Of a stretch of DNA of 64,000 nt, positions 1 through 8,345 are shown piece after piece. Below the pieces are notes generated by a model. The model made no database searches, was not told the DNA's origin, and saw only the letters and a list, made by a program, of their open reading frames with translations. A program made the translations under genes and the position numbers. Each line of letters begins with the position of its first letter. The first letter of the stretch is position 1. This stretch comes from Pseudomonas frederiksbergensis (GTDB taxonomy: Bacteria; Pseudomonadota; Gammaproteobacteria; Pseudomonadales; Pseudomonadaceae): contig NZ_MOBP01000014.1 in the NCBI RefSeq assembly GCF_003732665.1, positions 142,605 through 206,604 on the forward strand. Direction: 5' to 3'.

Positions 1-102
1 CTGTGGGGCGGCGAAGTGGCCAAGCGCATCAAGGACTTCAACCAGGGCGGGATGCTCTGGACCTTTAAGCTGCCGAAAGACCTGGTCGTGGCCAAGCACT
101 GA
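1..102 (+). CDS. exaA: PQQ-dependent alcohol dehydrogenase, C-terminal end (partial)
   Basis: Only the last 33 codons lie in the window; the gene enters from the left edge and stops with TGA at 100-102. The visible tail reads LWGGEVAKRIKDFNQGG then MLWTFKLP, which resembles the C-terminus of type I quinoprotein ethanol dehydrogenases (ExaA/PedE), periplasmic enzymes that oxidise alcohols with PQQ and Ca or a lanthanide. The assignment is supported by the neighbours: exaC, pqq genes, ercA and ercS' follow in the order known from the P. aeruginosa ethanol-oxidation locus. The propeller and the metal ligands are outside the window, so the Ca versus lanthanide type cannot be told. Confidence 0.8.
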   Translation: MWGGEVAKRIKDFNQGGMLWTFKLPKDLVVAKH

Positions 103-123
103 CCCTGAGCCCACCGCGTAACC

Positions 124-219
124 CCTGTGGGAGCGGGCTTGCTCGCGAAAGAGGTGTGTCAGCCAACATTAATCTCGACTGACACACCGCCTTCGCGAGC
201 AAGCCCGCTCCCACAGGGT
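124..219. repeat. REPIN (GTGGGAGCGGGCTTGCTCGC family)
   Basis: Two inverted REP copies face each other: GTGGGAGCGGGCTTGCTCGC at the left and its reverse complement at the right, with a short variable centre between two GTGTGTCAG/CTGACACAC arms. The element fills the exaA-exaC gap. This is the commonest REP family in the window. Confidence 0.93.
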
Positions 220-366
220 TATTTGCCACAAGGGAATTTGCGCCAAACCTACGACCAAATAACGAGAGTCCCCCTGCCAACGGCGCATTCGCCCGGCCAC
301 CGGGGCTCTCTACTATCGATGCATCGCCTGTTTGCCCGACAGGCCCCGACCAGACAGAGGCCCACC

Positions 367-1887
367 ATGATCTACGCACAACCTGGCACCCCCGGCGCCG
401 TCGTTTCCTTCAAACCGCGCTACGGCAATTTCATCGGTGGCGAATTCGTGCCGCCGGTCAACGGCGAGTACTTCACCAACACCTCGCCGGTCAACGGTGA
501 AGTGATCGGCGAGTTCCCGCGCTCCAGCGCCGCCGACATCGACAAAGCCCTCGACGCCGCCCACGCGGCCGCCGATGCCTGGGGCAAGACTTCGGCCCAG
601 GACCGTTCCCTGGTGCTACTGAAAATCGCCGACCGCATCGAGCAAAACCTGGAAATCCTCGCCGTCGCCGAGACCTGGGACAACGGCAAAGCCGTGCGTG
701 AAACCCTGAACGCCGACGTGCCGCTGGCCGCCGACCATTTCCGCTATTTCGCCGGGTGCATTCGCGCCCAGGAAGGTGGCGCTGCCGAAATCAACGAGCT
801 GACCACCGCCTACCACTTCCACGAGCCGTTGGGCGTGGTCGGGCAGATCATCCCGTGGAACTTCCCGCTGCTGATGGCCGCGTGGAAACTCGCCCCGGCC
901 CTGGCCGCCGGTAACTGCGTGGTGCTCAAACCTGCCGAGCAGACGCCGCTGTCGATCATGGTGTTCGCCGAGCTGATCGCCGACTTGCTGCCCGCCGGCG
1001 TACTGAACATCGTCCAGGGTTTCGGTCGCGAAGCCGGGGAGGCGCTGGCCACCAGCAAGCGCATCGCCAAGATTGCCTTCACCGGTTCCACCCCGGTGGG
1101 CGCGCACATCATGCATTGCGCCGCCGAGAACATCATTCCGAGCACCGTGGAACTGGGCGGCAAGTCGCCGAACATCTTCTTCGAAGACATCATGAACGCC
1201 GAGCCGCAGTTCATCGAGAAAGCCGCCGAAGGTTTGGTGTTGGCCTTCTTCAACCAGGGCGAAGTTTGCACCTGTCCGTCCCGGGCGCTGGTGCAGGAAT
1301 CGATCTACGACGATTTCATGAAAGTGGTGATGCAGAAGATCGTCAAGATCAAGCGCGGCAACCCGCTGGACACTGAAACCATGGTCGGCGCGCAGGCGTC
1401 GGAGCAGCAATACGACAAGATCCTCTCGTACCTGAAAATTGCCCAGGAGGAGGGCGCCGAGCTGCTGATCGGTGGCGCGGCCGAGCGGCTGGAGGGCGAC
1501 TTGTCGACGGGGTATTACATCCAGCCGACCCTGCTCAAGGGCCACAACAAAATGCGCGTGTTCCAGGAAGAAATCTTCGGCCCGGTGGTGGGCATCACCA
1601 CGTTCAAGGACGAAGCCGAAGCCCTGGCGATTGCCAACGACAGCGAGTTTGGCCTCGGCGCCGGCCTGTGGACCCGCGACATCAACCGCGCCTACCGCAT
1701 GGGCCGAGCGATCAAGGCCGGGCGCGTGTGGACCAACTGCTACCACCTGTACCCGGCCCACGCCGCATTCGGCGGCTACAAAAAGTCCGGGGTTGGCCGT
1801 GAAAACCACAAAATGATGCTCGACCATTACCAACAGACCAAAAACCTGTTGGTGAGCTACGACATCAATCCGATGGGGTTCTTCTAA
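367..1887 (+). CDS. exaC: NAD-dependent acetaldehyde/aldehyde dehydrogenase
   Basis: 506 residues, the usual length of ExaC. It oxidises the aldehyde made by the quinoprotein alcohol dehydrogenase to the acid. The start is set at ATG 367 (MIYAQPGTPGAVVSFKP), preceded by AGAGG; an open frame extends further upstream but only into the REPIN. Visible family marks are the NAD-binding segment around IIPWNFPLLMAAWKLAPAL, the catalytic Glu in VELGGKSPN, and the catalytic Cys in FFNQGEVCTCPSR. The C-terminus FGGYKKSGVGREN is typical of the family. It lies 264 bp after exaA with no cytochrome c550 gene (exaB) in between. Confidence 0.93.
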   Translation: MIYAQPGTPGAVVSFKPRYGNFIGGEFVPPVNGEYFTNTSPVNGEVIGEFPRSSAADIDKALDAAHAAADAWGKTSAQDRSLVLLKIADRIEQNLEILAVAETWDNGKAVRETLNADVPLAADHFRYFAGCIRAQEGGAAEINELTTAYHFHEPLGVVGQIIPWNFPLLMAAWKLAPALAAGNCVVLKPAEQTPLSIMVFAELIADLLPAGVLNIVQGFGREAGEALATSKRIAKIAFTGSTPVGAHIMHCAAENIIPSTVELGGKSPNIFFEDIMNAEPQFIEKAAEGLVLAFFNQGEVCTCPSRALVQESIYDDFMKVVMQKIVKIKRGNPLDTETMVGAQASEQQYDKILSYLKIAQEEGAELLIGGAAERLEGDLSTGYYIQPTLLKGHNKMRVFQEEIFGPVVGITTFKDEAEALAIANDSEFGLGAGLWTRDINRAYRMGRAIKAGRVWTNCYHLYPAHAAFGGYKKSGVGRENHKMMLDHYQQTKNLLVSYDINPMGFF

Positions 1888-1909
1888 CCCCAAGCACACC
1901 ACAACCCCC

Positions 1910-2052
1910 CCTGTGGGAGCGGGCTTTTGTGGCGAGGGGGCTTGCCCCCGTTGGACTGCGCAGCAGTCCCCTTCTTTTTTTGATACGAAGGGGGGCCGCT
2001 TCGCGACCCGACGGGGGCAAGCCCCCTCGCCACAGAAGCCCGCTCCCACATG
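1910..2052. repeat. Composite REP inverted repeat between exaC and pqqA
   Basis: About 140 bp inverted repeat. The outer arms are GTGGGAGCGGGCTT... and its complement. Nested inside are arms of a second family, TGGCGAGGGGGCTTGCCCCC and its complement, around a GCAGCAGTCC-type centre. It looks like one REP family carrying another. The remaining 140 bp to pqqA should carry the pqqA promoter, which I could not place with confidence. Confidence 0.85.
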
Positions 2053-2193
2053 GGTTATGTGTGTTTCCAATGATCCGCAACACCCCCTACCAACGCACGC
2101 CGCCATCTCCTTCGAAAGTAGCATTCGGGCCCTTGGCGCCCCGTGCATTAATGGCTTTACCGGAATTGCCCGGCACAAGAAGAGGATTGACCC

Positions 2194-2265
2194 ATGTGGA
2201 ATAAACCCGCGTTTACCGATCTGCGCATTGGCTTCGAAGTGACGATGTATTTCGCCAACCGTTGA
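2194..2265 (+). CDS. pqqA: PQQ precursor peptide PqqA
   Basis: A 23-residue peptide, MWNKPAFTDLRIGFEVTMYF then ANR. It contains the conserved EVTMY segment whose Glu15 and Tyr19 are crosslinked by PqqE and become the PQQ skeleton. AGAGG lies about 10 bases upstream of ATG 2194. Length and sequence match PqqA of Pseudomonas closely. It opens the pqqABCE cluster, 55 bp before pqqB. Confidence 0.96.
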   Translation: MWNKPAFTDLRIGFEVTMYFANR

Positions 2266-2320
2266 TTGATCACCCGGCCAGCCGTTGCGTTGGCCGGGCC
2301 TGCCTTCTGGAGCATTGCTC

Positions 2321-3235
2321 ATGCACATCCGCGTTCTCGGTTCCGCCGCTGGTGGTGGTTTTCCGCAATGGAACTGCAACTGCCGCCAGTGCACCGGCGT
2401 GCGCGATGGCAGCCTGCGCGCCCAACGGCGCACGCAGTCCTCGATTGCGGTAAGCGACAACGGCGTGGAATGGGTGTTGTGCAATGCTTCCCCGGACATT
2501 CGGGCGCAACTGGAAAGTTTCCCGGCGTTGCAACCGGCGCGCCGCCGTCGCGATACGGCGATTGCCGGGGTGATCCTGCTGGACAGCCAGATCGACCATT
2601 GCACTGGCCTGTTGAGCCTGCGCGAAGGCTGCCCGCATTCGGTGTGGTGCACCGAGCGGGTGCATGAGGATTTGAGCAGCGGTTTTCCGCTGTTCAACAT
2701 GCTCAAGCATTGGAATGGCGGCTTGCAGTGGCAGCCGATTGATTTGAAGCGCGAGCCGTTCAGCATCGCGGCGTGCGCTCATTTGCAGTTCCGCGCGATT
2801 CCCCTGGTCAGCAACGCACCGCCGTACTCGCCCAATCGCGGCAATCCGCAGCCGGGCGACACCATCGGTTTGTTTATCGAAGACCTGCGTAGCGGCGCCT
2901 CAGTGTTCTACGCGCCGGGCCTGGGGCAAATCGACGAAGAAGTCCTGGGCTGGATGCAACTCGCCGATTGTTTGCTGCTGGACGGCACCTTGTGGCGCGA
3001 CGACGAAATGCGCGTGTGCGAAGTCGGGCAGAGCCTGGGCAGTGAAATGGGGCACCTGCCGCAGAGTGGTCCCGGCGGGATGCTTGAGGTGCTGGAGGGA
3101 TTTGACCGCCAGCGCAAGGTGCTGATCCACATCAACAACACCAACCCGATCCTTGACGAAGAGTCGGCCGAAAGGGCATTGCTCGAGCGGCGGGGGGTTG
3201 AGGTGGCGTTTGATGGCATGAGTCTTGTGTTGTAG
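2321..3235 (+). CDS. pqqB: PQQ biosynthesis protein PqqB (metallo-beta-lactamase fold hydroxylase)
   Basis: 304 residues, the normal PqqB length. The start is placed at ATG 2321 (MHIRVLGSAAGGGFPQWNCN), the canonical N-terminus; a longer frame upstream overlaps the pqqA gap and is not needed. Visible marks are the Zn-binding Cys pair in the NCNCRQC stretch and the metallo-hydrolase-like SQIDHCTGLLSLREG segment. PqqB is thought to hydroxylate the PqqA-derived tyrosine. It is the second gene of the pqq cluster. Confidence 0.95.
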   Translation: MHIRVLGSAAGGGFPQWNCNCRQCTGVRDGSLRAQRRTQSSIAVSDNGVEWVLCNASPDIRAQLESFPALQPARRRRDTAIAGVILLDSQIDHCTGLLSLREGCPHSVWCTERVHEDLSSGFPLFNMLKHWNGGLQWQPIDLKREPFSIAACAHLQFRAIPLVSNAPPYSPNRGNPQPGDTIGLFIEDLRSGASVFYAPGLGQIDEEVLGWMQLADCLLLDGTLWRDDEMRVCEVGQSLGSEMGHLPQSGPGGMLEVLEGFDRQRKVLIHINNTNPILDEESAERALLERRGVEVAFDGMSLVL

Positions 3236-3240
3236 CGGGC

Positions 3241-3329
3241 GGCCTCTTCGCGGGCAAGCCTCGCTCCTACAGGGGGGGGCAACAGATCGACATGAACCTG
3301 TAGGAGCGAGGCTTGCCCGCGAAGAGGCC
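3241..3329. repeat. REPIN (GTAGGAGCGAGGCTTGCCCGC variant) between pqqB and pqqC
   Basis: Inverted pair of the variant REP reading TAGGAGCGAGGCTTGCCCGC with GAAGAGGCC flanks. It lies inside the pqq cluster, 6 bases after the pqqB stop, so pqqB and pqqC are probably cotranscribed through a stable hairpin. Confidence 0.92.
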
Positions 3330-3364
3330 AGGCCAGACACCGCAAAACGCCCAGGAGAACCACA

Positions 3365-4117
3365 ATGACCAATACTCCAATGACCCCCAGCGAATTCGAA
3401 CAGGCCCTGCGCGCCAAAGGCGCCTACTACCACATTCATCACCCGTTCCACCAAGCCATGTACGCCGGCCGCGCCACTCGCGAGCAGATCCAGGGCTGGG
3501 TCGCCAATCGCTTCTACTATCAGGTCAACATCCCGCTCAAGGACGCTGCGATCCTCGCCAATTGCCCGGACCGCGACGTGCGCCGGGAATGGCTGCAACG
3601 CATCCTCGACCACGACGGCGCGCCCGGCAGCGAAGGTGGGATCGAGGCCTGGCTGCGCCTCGGTGAAGCCGTGGGCCTGGACCGCGAGCAAATCCTCTCT
3701 CAAGAATTGGTGCTGCCCGGCGTGCGTTTTGCGGTGGACGCCTACGTCAATTTCGCCCGTCGCGCTTGCTGGCAGGAAGCGGCCAGCAGCTCCCTCACTG
3801 AGCTGTTTGCCCCGCACATCCACCAATCGCGGCTCGACGCCTGGCCGACCCATTACCCGTGGATCGACGCCGGCGGCTACGACTATTTCCGCACCCGCTT
3901 GAGCCAGGCGCGGCGGGATGTCGAGCACGGTTTGCGCATCACCCTGGCCCATTACGTCACCCTGGAAGGCCAGCAACGCATGCTGGAAATCCTCCAGTTC
4001 AAACTCGACGTGCTGTGGAGCATGCTCGATGCGATGAGCATGGCCTATGAACTGGAGCGCCCGCCGTATCACACGGTGACCGCCGAAAACGTCTGGCACC
4101 GGGGGATCGCCCTGTGA
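3365..4117 (+). CDS. pqqC: Pyrroloquinoline-quinone synthase PqqC
   Basis: 250 residues, full length for this cofactorless oxidase that performs the final ring closure and eight-electron oxidation to PQQ. Family segments visible are YYHIHHPFHQAMYAG near the N-terminus, RFYYQVNIPLKDAAILANC, and HYPWIDAGGYDYFRTRL. AGGAGAAC precedes ATG 3365. Its TGA overlaps the GTG start of pqqE (GTGA at 4114-4117), so the two are translationally coupled and no room is left for pqqD. Confidence 0.96.
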   Translation: MTNTPMTPSEFEQALRAKGAYYHIHHPFHQAMYAGRATREQIQGWVANRFYYQVNIPLKDAAILANCPDRDVRREWLQRILDHDGAPGSEGGIEAWLRLGEAVGLDREQILSQELVLPGVRFAVDAYVNFARRACWQEAASSSLTELFAPHIHQSRLDAWPTHYPWIDAGGYDYFRTRLSQARRDVEHGLRITLAHYVTLEGQQRMLEILQFKLDVLWSMLDAMSMAYELERPPYHTVTAENVWHRGIAL

Positions 4118-5244
4118 ACCTGATCGCGCCACCGGGTCCGCCGCTGTGGCTGTTGGCGGAGCTGACGTATCGCTGCCCGTTGCAATGCCCGTATTGCTCC
4201 AACCCGTTGGACTTTGCCCAATCCGGCGAAGAGCTGAGCACCGAAGAATGGATTCGCGTATTCCGCGAGGCCCGGGAGATGGGCGCCGCGCAGTTGGGCT
4301 TTTCCGGCGGCGAACCGCTGGTGCGCCAGGACCTGGCCGAGCTGATCAAAGCCGCGCGGGACATGGGTTACTACACCAACCTGATCACCTCCGGCATCGG
4401 CCTGACCGAGCAAAAGGTCCGCGATTTCAAAGTGGCCGGGCTCGACCATATCCAGATCAGCTTCCAGGCCGCCGACGAAGCGGTGAACAACATGCTCGCC
4501 GGCTCGCGCAAGGCTTTCGCCCAGAAACTGGCCATGGCCCGCGCCGTGAAAGCCCAGGGCTACCCGATGGTGCTGAACTTCGTCACCCACCGGCACAACA
4601 TCGACCGCATCGACCGGATCATCGACCTGTGCCTGGAGCTGGAGGCGGATTTCGTCGAATTGGCCACGTGCCAGTTCTACGGCTGGGCCGAACTCAACCG
4701 CGTCGGCCTGTTGCCCACCCGCGAGCAATTGCAGCGCGCCGAGCGCATCACCAACGAGTACCGCGAGCGGCTAGAGGCCGAGGGCCACCCGTGCAAGTTG
4801 ATTTTCGTCACCCCGGATTACTACGAAGAACGCCCCAAGACCTGCATGAACGGTTGGGCCAATCTGTTTCTCGACATCACCCCGGACGGCACCGCGCTGC
4901 CATGTCACAGCGCCCGCCAGTTACCGGTGCAGTTTCCCAATGTGCGCGAGCACAGCATTGAGCACATCTGGACCGACTCCTTCGGCTTCAACCGCTTTCG
5001 CGGCGATGACTGGATGAAGGAACCGTGCCGCTCCTGCGATGAAAAACACAAGGACCTGGGGGGCTGCCGCTGCCAGGCGTTCATGCTCACCGGTGATGCC
5101 GAAAATGCCGACCCGGTGTGCAGCAAGTCGCCGCACCACGGGGTGATCCTCAAGGCCCGCGAAGAAGCGGACGCGCCGGGGCAGGGCATGGAACACCTGA
5201 CGTTGCGCAATGAAAAGGCTTCACGGCTGATCTATCGCGGATAA
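4114..5244 (+). CDS. pqqE: PqqA peptide cyclase PqqE (radical SAM)
   Basis: 376 residues with a GTG start overlapping the pqqC stop; GGGGGA in the end of pqqC serves as ribosome site. It crosslinks Glu and Tyr of PqqA. The radical SAM motif CPLQCPYC lies near residue 22. The C-terminal SPASM cysteines are visible in EPCRSCDEKHKDLGGCRCQ and DPVCSKSPHH. PqqE normally needs the chaperone PqqD, encoded just upstream in most Pseudomonas; here pqqD is neither between pqqC and pqqE nor fused to either. It must be supplied from elsewhere if the cluster works. Confidence 0.95.
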   Translation: MNLIAPPGPPLWLLAELTYRCPLQCPYCSNPLDFAQSGEELSTEEWIRVFREAREMGAAQLGFSGGEPLVRQDLAELIKAARDMGYYTNLITSGIGLTEQKVRDFKVAGLDHIQISFQAADEAVNNMLAGSRKAFAQKLAMARAVKAQGYPMVLNFVTHRHNIDRIDRIIDLCLELEADFVELATCQFYGWAELNRVGLLPTREQLQRAERITNEYRERLEAEGHPCKLIFVTPDYYEERPKTCMNGWANLFLDITPDGTALPCHSARQLPVQFPNVREHSIEHIWTDSFGFNRFRGDDWMKEPCRSCDEKHKDLGGCRCQAFMLTGDAENADPVCSKSPHHGVILKAREEADAPGQGMEHLTLRNEKASRLIYRG

Positions 5245-5264
5245 ACCAGAGTTCACCCAAATCC

Positions 5265-5356
5265 CCTGTGGGAGCGGGCTTGCTCGCGAAAGCGGCGTGT
5301 CAGTTGATATAGATGCTGGCTGATACACCGCTTTCGCGAGCAAGCCCGCTCCCACA
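5265..5356. repeat. REPIN (GTGGGAGCGGGCTTGCTCGC family)
   Basis: Inverted REP pair between pqqE and ercA. The 114 bp that follow contain the ercA upstream region. Confidence 0.92.
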
Positions 5357-5470
5357 CTGGATCTCCACTGGATTTAAAGCCTGTGGTGCTACCCATTGGT
5401 CTGATTGCATTCACCACCGGATGGGTTAGTGTGGCTCCTACCTTCCAAAACAATAAAAACAGGCTTTCCA

Positions 5471-6634
5471 ATGAGCCAGAGTCTCAGCCAGCTGCGTAAA
5501 TTCGTGTCGCCTGAAATCATCTTCGGTGCCGGTTGCCGGCACAACGTCGGCAACTATGCCAAGACCTTCGGCGCCCGCAAGGTGCTGGTGGTCAGCGACC
5601 CCGGGGTGATTGCCGCCGGTTGGGTCGCGGATGTCGAGGCCAGCCTGCAAGCCCAGGGCATCGATTACTTCCTGTACAGCGACGTCTCGCCCAACCCCCG
5701 GGTCGAAGAAGTCATGCTCGGCGCCGAGCTGTACAAGGAAAACCATTGCGATGTGATTGTCGCGATCGGCGGCGGCAGCCCGATGGATTGCGGCAAAGGC
5801 ATCGGCATCGTCGTCGCCCACGGCCGCAACATCCTTGAATTCGAAGGCGTGGACACCATCCGCGTGCCCAGCCCGCCGCTGATCCTGATCCCGACCACCG
5901 CCGGCACCTCGGCCGACGTCTCGCAGTTCGTGATCATTTCCAACCAGCAAGAACGCATGAAGTTTTCCATCGTCAGCAAAGCCGTGGTGCCGGACGTGTC
6001 GCTGATCGACCCGGAAACCACCCTGAGCATGGACCCGTTCCTGGCAGCCTGTACCGGTATCGACGCACTGGTGCATGCCATCGAAGCCTTCGTCTCCACC
6101 GGCCACGGCCCGTTGACCGACCCCCATGCGCTGGAAGCCATGCGCCTGATCAACGGCAACTTGGTGCAGATGATCGCCAATCCGACCGACATCGCCCTGC
6201 GCGAGAAAATCATGCTCGGCAGCATGCAGGCCGGGCTGGCGTTTTCCAACGCGATCCTTGGCGCGGTGCACGCCATGTCCCACAGCCTCGGCGGCTTCCT
6301 CGACTTGCCCCATGGCTTGTGCAACGCGGTGCTGGTGGAGCACGTGGTGGCGTTCAACTACAACTCGGCGCCGGACCGCTTCAAGGTGATCGCCGAGACG
6401 TTCGGCATCGATTGCCGGGGCCTGAATCACCGGCAAATCTGCAAACGGTTGGTCGACCATCTGATTGCCCTGAAACATTCCATCGGGTTCCACGAAACCC
6501 TGGGCCTGCACGGGGTCAGCATGGCGGACATTCCGTTCCTGTCGCAGCACGCCATGCACGACCCGTGCATCCTGACCAACCCACGCGAATCCAGTCAGCG
6601 TGATGTCGAGGTCGTCTATGGCGAAGCCCTCTGA
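5471..6634 (+). CDS. ercA: Iron-containing alcohol dehydrogenase ErcA
   Basis: 387 residues, group III Fe-ADH. The start is ATG 5471 (MSQSLSQLRKFVSPEIIFGA); the frame runs on upstream without a supporting ribosome site. NAD-binding GGGSPMDCGKG and the metal-binding region GAVHAMSHSLGGFLDLPHGL are visible. In P. aeruginosa the orthologue downstream of pqq genes takes part in regulating ethanol oxidation rather than acting as the main catabolic enzyme (established knowledge). It overlaps ercS' by 17 bp, so the two are coupled. Confidence 0.88.
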   Translation: MSQSLSQLRKFVSPEIIFGAGCRHNVGNYAKTFGARKVLVVSDPGVIAAGWVADVEASLQAQGIDYFLYSDVSPNPRVEEVMLGAELYKENHCDVIVAIGGGSPMDCGKGIGIVVAHGRNILEFEGVDTIRVPSPPLILIPTTAGTSADVSQFVIISNQQERMKFSIVSKAVVPDVSLIDPETTLSMDPFLAACTGIDALVHAIEAFVSTGHGPLTDPHALEAMRLINGNLVQMIANPTDIALREKIMLGSMQAGLAFSNAILGAVHAMSHSLGGFLDLPHGLCNAVLVEHVVAFNYNSAPDRFKVIAETFGIDCRGLNHRQICKRLVDHLIALKHSIGFHETLGLHGVSMADIPFLSQHAMHDPCILTNPRESSQRDVEVVYGEAL

Positions 6635-8345
6635 AGACCAGCAACGGGCGCTGGCCGGGTTACTCGGGTTAGGCAGTCACTCGGCGCGCAAGAGTCACTA
6701 CCCGGAGCTCAATGCGCGCCTGGATGAACTGGAAGCCGAGCGCAACCGCTACAAATGGCTGTTCGAAAACGCGGTCCACGGGATCTTCCAGGCCAGCCTG
6801 CTGGAAGGCATGCGCGCCGCCAACCCGGCGCTGGCGCGGATGCTCGGCTACGACAGTCCGCAGGAGGTGCTGTTTTCATTGGCGGACCTGGCGAGCAACC
6901 TGTTTGTCGGCGGCGCCAAGGAACTGGCCAGCATCGGCGAAATCCTCCAGACCGAACGCAGCCTGCACGGCTATGAAACCCAATTGCGGCGCAAGGACGG
7001 CAGCAGCCTCGACGTGCTGATGAACCTGTTGCTCAAGCCCGATCAGGAAGGGCTGGTGGAAGGGTTTGTCGCCGACATCACCGAGCGCAAACTGGCCCAG
7101 CAACGCTTGCAGCAACTCAACGATGAACTGGAGCAGCGGGTCACGGCACGCACCGATGAATTGCTCGAAGCCAACCGCAACCTGCAACAGCAGATCACCC
7201 AGCGTAAACAGATCGCCCAGGCCCTGCGTGATGCCCGGGACGCTGCCGAAGCGGCCAACCGCAGCAAGGACAAATACCTTGCCGCCGCCAGCCACGACTT
7301 GCTGCAACCGCTGAATGCGGCGCGGTTGCTGATCTCGACCTTGCGCGAACGCAAGTTGCCCGACGTCGAACAGGTGCTGGTGGAGCGCACGCACCAGGCA
7401 TTGGAAGGCGCCGAGGATTTGCTCACCGATTTGCTGGATATTTCCCGGCTCGATCAGGCTGCGGTGAAACCCGATGTCGCGCTGTACCGCCTCGACGAAT
7501 TACTCGCCCCGTTGGTTTCGGAATTCCAGTCCGTGGCCGAGGCGGCAGGATTGAACCTGCGGGTGCACATGGGCGACTTTGCCATCAGCACCGACCTGCG
7601 CCTGATGACGCGGATACTGCGCAACTTCCTCAGCAACGCCTGCCGCTATACCGACGAGGGCTGCATCCTGCTCGGGGCGCGGCGCCGGGGTGAAATGCTG
7701 CGCCTGGAAGTCTGGGATACCGGGCGCGGGATTGCAGCGGATCGGCTGCATTCGATCTTCCTCGAATTCAACCAACTGGACGTCGGCCGCGCCGCTGACC
7801 GCAAAGGCGTGGGCCTGGGGCTGGCGATTGTCGAACGCATCGCCAAGATTCTCGGCTACCGAGTCCAGGTGCGTTCCTGGCCGGGACGCGGTTCGGTGTT
7901 CAGCATCGACGTGCCGATTTCCCATGAGGTGCCGCTGCCGGTCAGCCTGGCCGCGCCGACGCAGGGCACCGGCAACCCGCTGCCGGGCCGACGTCTGCTG
8001 GTGCTGGACAATGAGGTCAGCATCCTTGAAAGCATGAGCGCGCTGCTGGAGCAGTGGGGCTGTGAAGTGGTGATCGCCACGGATGAATTTTCCGCGCTGG
8101 CGGCGTTGCAGGGACAGGCGCCGGAACTGATCCTGGCGGACTATCACCTCGATCATGGGGTGGTGGGCTGCGATGTGGTGCGGCACTTGCGCGAGCATTT
8201 TGGCCAGGCGATTCCGGCCGTGATCATCACCGCCGACCGCACCGACCAATGCCGCCGCTCGCTGCAACGGCTCGACGCGCCGCTGCTGAATAAACCGGTG
8301 AAGCCCGGCAAATTGCGCGCGGTCTTGAGTCAGTTGCTGGGCTAG
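6618..8345 (+). CDS. ercS': PAS hybrid sensor histidine kinase ErcS'
   Basis: 575 residues if started at ATG 6618, which has GAGG 6 bases upstream; an in-frame ATG at 6603 is the alternative. The protein is soluble. A PAS domain covers roughly residues 40-150, then a coiled coil (about 150-210). Next is the phosphoacceptor helix with His in AAASHDLLQPLNAARLL, then an ATPase domain (N box NFLSNACRYT, G box GVGLGLAIVERIAKILG). A C-terminal receiver carries the phospho-Asp in ELILADYHLD. It matches the hybrid kinases ErcS/ErcS' of the ethanol-oxidation cascade. Its stop overlaps that of the convergent epimerase by 2-3 bases. Confidence 0.85.
   Translation: MAKPSEDQQRALAGLLGLGSHSARKSHYPELNARLDELEAERNRYKWLFENAVHGIFQASLLEGMRAANPALARMLGYDSPQEVLFSLADLASNLFVGGAKELASIGEILQTERSLHGYETQLRRKDGSSLDVLMNLLLKPDQEGLVEGFVADITERKLAQQRLQQLNDELEQRVTARTDELLEANRNLQQQITQRKQIAQALRDARDAAEAANRSKDKYLAAASHDLLQPLNAARLLISTLRERKLPDVEQVLVERTHQALEGAEDLLTDLLDISRLDQAAVKPDVALYRLDELLAPLVSEFQSVAEAAGLNLRVHMGDFAISTDLRLMTRILRNFLSNACRYTDEGCILLGARRRGEMLRLEVWDTGRGIAADRLHSIFLEFNQLDVGRAADRKGVGLGLAIVERIAKILGYRVQVRSWPGRGSVFSIDVPISHEVPLPVSLAAPTQGTGNPLPGRRLLVLDNEVSILESMSALLEQWGCEVVIATDEFSALAALQGQAPELILADYHLDHGVVGCDVVRHLREHFGQAIPAVIITADRTDQCRRSLQRLDAPLLNKPVKPGKLRAVLSQLLG

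Noticed and set aside
616..2766. 716-codon open frame antisense to exaC, pqqA and part of pqqB
   Set aside because: It reads through REP repeats and is the shadow of genes with firm identities.
8342..8345. Overlap of the ercS' and epimerase stops as evidence for antisense regulation
   Set aside because: A 3-base overlap of convergent stops is ordinary in compact genomes.
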